64,000 nucleotides of DNA from an uncultured Pelagibacteraceae bacterium. GTDB taxonomy: Bacteria; Pseudomonadota; Alphaproteobacteria; Pelagibacterales; Pelagibacteraceae. The stretch spans positions 62,001 to 126,000 of the forward strand of contig CACJTU010000002.1 of assembly GCA_902596375.1 (NCBI GenBank), given 5' to 3'. Below the pieces are notes generated by a model. That model saw only the letters and a program-made list of their open reading frames with translations, was not told the DNA's origin and made no database searches. Of the stretch, positions 62,371 through 64,000 are shown one piece after another (position 1 is the stretch's first letter; each line of letters starts with the position of its first letter). The position numbers were made by a program, and so were the translations under genes.

Positions 62371-62687
62371 TAAAGAGAGAATGAAACTCCACAACCACAC
62401 GATGATTTGGTTTGTGGATTAGATATTTTGAATTGTTCACCTATAAGTTCTGAAACATAATCTACCTCAGATCCTTTAAGCAAATCAGCTGAAGTTTTAT
62501 CAATTAAAATATTTTGATAATTTAAATCATCATCTTGTTTTGATTTATCAAATGTAAATTCATATTGAAAACCAGAACATCCTCCACCTTTGATAGCGAT
62601 TCTAAAGAATGATCCTTTGTCTTTTTTTGACAATAAATTATCTATTTGTTTTAACGCTTTATCCGTAAATTTAATTTCTTTAATCAT
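62370..62687 (-). CDS. erpA: A-type iron-sulfur cluster assembly protein (ErpA/HesB)
   Basis: GGCSGFQYEF and SSCGCGVSFSL conserved cysteines. Confidence 0.92.
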   Translation of the reverse strand: MIKEIKFTDKALKQIDNLLSKKDKGSFFRIAIKGGGCSGFQYEFTFDKSKQDDDLNYQNILIDKTSADLLKGSEVDYVSELIGEQFKISNPQTKSSCGCGVSFSL

Positions 62688-62737
62688 GTCTGAACACTGA
62701 TATTACTAATATAATACTTAATTATTTAAATTAAAGG

Positions 62738-63856
62738 ATGAAAAAAGACACTTTGTTAGGAGTATTTAAAAGTAAAGGCAGACTTAATAAAGAGGCTAAT
62801 TCAAAATATAGATCTCCTTTTCAACGTGACAGAGATCGTATAATTCATAGTGCATCATTTAGAAGACTAAAGCATAAAACCCAAGTATTTGTTAACACAG
62901 AAGGGGATCATTTTAGAACCAGGATTACTCATTCAATTGAAGTTGCTCAAATAGCAAGATCAATTGCAAAATATCTAAAATTAAATGAAGATTTAGCAGA
63001 AACCTTAAGTCTTGCTCATGATTTAGGTCATACTCCATTTGGCCATGCAGGAGAGGATGCTTTAGATGAATGTATGCAAAATTATGGAGGTTTCGATCAC
63101 AATCTTCAGACACTAAGAATAGTAATGTTTTTAGAGAATAAATATTTTAAATTTGCTGGATTAAATTTAACTCTTGAAACTTTAGAAGGACTTTTAAAAC
63201 ATAATGGACCAGTAGATGATCTAAGCATGATCAATAAACTAATTGGATCAAAAGTTTTCAAAAATAAAATTAACTTTAATACGTATCCATCATTAGAAGC
63301 TCAAATATCAGCAATATCAGATGATATTGCCTATAATAATCATGATATACAGGATGGAATTAAAGCAAACCTATTTAAACTTGAGGAACTAGTTGAATTA
63401 GAATTTTTTAAAGACATTTATCAAAAATATAAAAATAAAATAAATAAAAAAAATTATAAAATTGCTATTTATCAAATTATCAGAGATTCAATAGATATTA
63501 TGATAAGAGATTTACTAAGTAATACAGAGAAAAATATTAAAAAATTTAAAATTAAGTCATTAAAAGATGTATCAAAATCAAATCAATTAATTGTTTCTTT
63601 TTCAGATAAAATAGAAAATTCAGAGCAAGAAATCAGATCATTTTTAAGACATAGAATGTATGACAATAAATCGGTGCTTAATAAGAATCAAAGAGGCAAA
63701 ATGATAATTGAGAAATTATTTAAAATAATTAAATCAAATCCTAGAAAATTTCTTACTAAAGAGCAATTGACTAAAGACAAATATAGAGCTATTTCAGATT
63801 TTATATCTGGTATGACAGATAGATACGCAATTAACCTATATAACAATAATAAATGA
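62738..63856 (+). CDS. dgt: dGTP triphosphohydrolase-like HD-domain protein
   Basis: SPFQRDRDRIIHSASFRRLKHKTQVF, HFRTRITHSIEVAQIARSIA, LAHDLGHTPFGHAGEDAL. Confidence 0.95.
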   Translation: MKKDTLLGVFKSKGRLNKEANSKYRSPFQRDRDRIIHSASFRRLKHKTQVFVNTEGDHFRTRITHSIEVAQIARSIAKYLKLNEDLAETLSLAHDLGHTPFGHAGEDALDECMQNYGGFDHNLQTLRIVMFLENKYFKFAGLNLTLETLEGLLKHNGPVDDLSMINKLIGSKVFKNKINFNTYPSLEAQISAISDDIAYNNHDIQDGIKANLFKLEELVELEFFKDIYQKYKNKINKKNYKIAIYQIIRDSIDIMIRDLLSNTEKNIKKFKIKSLKDVSKSNQLIVSFSDKIENSEQEIRSFLRHRMYDNKSVLNKNQRGKMIIEKLFKIIKSNPRKFLTKEQLTKDKYRAISDFISGMTDRYAINLYNNNK

Positions 63857-64000
63857 ATATTTTTGAATTATATTTAGATAAAATTAAATCAATTATTGTT
63901 GAACTTAGTAAAAAAAATCAACTCATCGTTCCAGAAAGTTTAAATGGTATTAATGCGGAAATACCACCCCCAAAATTTGATTGTGATATTTCAACTAATG
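63853..64000 (+). CDS. argS: Arginyl-tRNA synthetase, N-terminal fragment (runs off window)
   Basis: ATG overlaps dgt stop; MNIFELYLDKIKSIIVELSKKNQLIVPESLNGINAEIPPPKFDCDISTN resembles the ArgS N-terminal domain, and dgt-argS adjacency is common in alphaproteobacteria. Confidence 0.75.
   Translation, partial: MNIFELYLDKIKSIIVELSKKNQLIVPESLNGINAEIPPPKFDCDISTN

Overview
This AT-rich, very gene-dense window looks like a SAR11 (Pelagibacterales, Alphaproteobacteria) chromosome segment, judging by short intergenic gaps, start/stop overlaps and gene order. No CRISPR array, prophage, IS element or rRNA was found. Contents in order: dnaE (5' truncated by the window edge); rpsB-tsf-frr-uppS-cdsA-dxr-bamA-skp-fabZ-lpxD-lpxA-lpxI-lpxB; a reverse-strand block ppiD-like/trpE-trpG-trpD-trpC-lexA-gltX; tpiA-secG-pyrG-kdsA-eno-ftsB-lipA-coq10/ratA; reverse pncC-pgpA-ispDF; ntrYX-trkAH; tRNA-Arg; aapJQMP amino-acid ABC transporter; an Xre regulator; tRNA-Asn and tRNA-Cys; valS-ilvD-manC; a Pho regulon phoR-pstS-pstCAB-phoU-phoB; a PhyH oxygenase; a zinc regulon (znuA-COG0523 GTPase-WD40-small CHEPDCPP protein, divergent from znuC-znuB-zur-Ldh2); and xthA, erpA, dgt and partial argS. 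The most interesting signals are: an H-type pseudoknot leader candidate ahead of rpsB; a Zur-type double operator and an extended zinc gene set with an unusual sensor site in Zur; a tandemly duplicated His/Asp-rich loop in ZnuA; two separate Pho boxes with a terminator splitting pstS from pstCAB; a LexA box at lexA; and an NtrX whose sigma54-activator motifs are degenerate. Most of the window is ordinary housekeeping sequence. I found no convincing wholly new system; the zinc locus is the best candidate for under-described biology. All family calls come from reading motifs and protein similarity by eye, with no database search.
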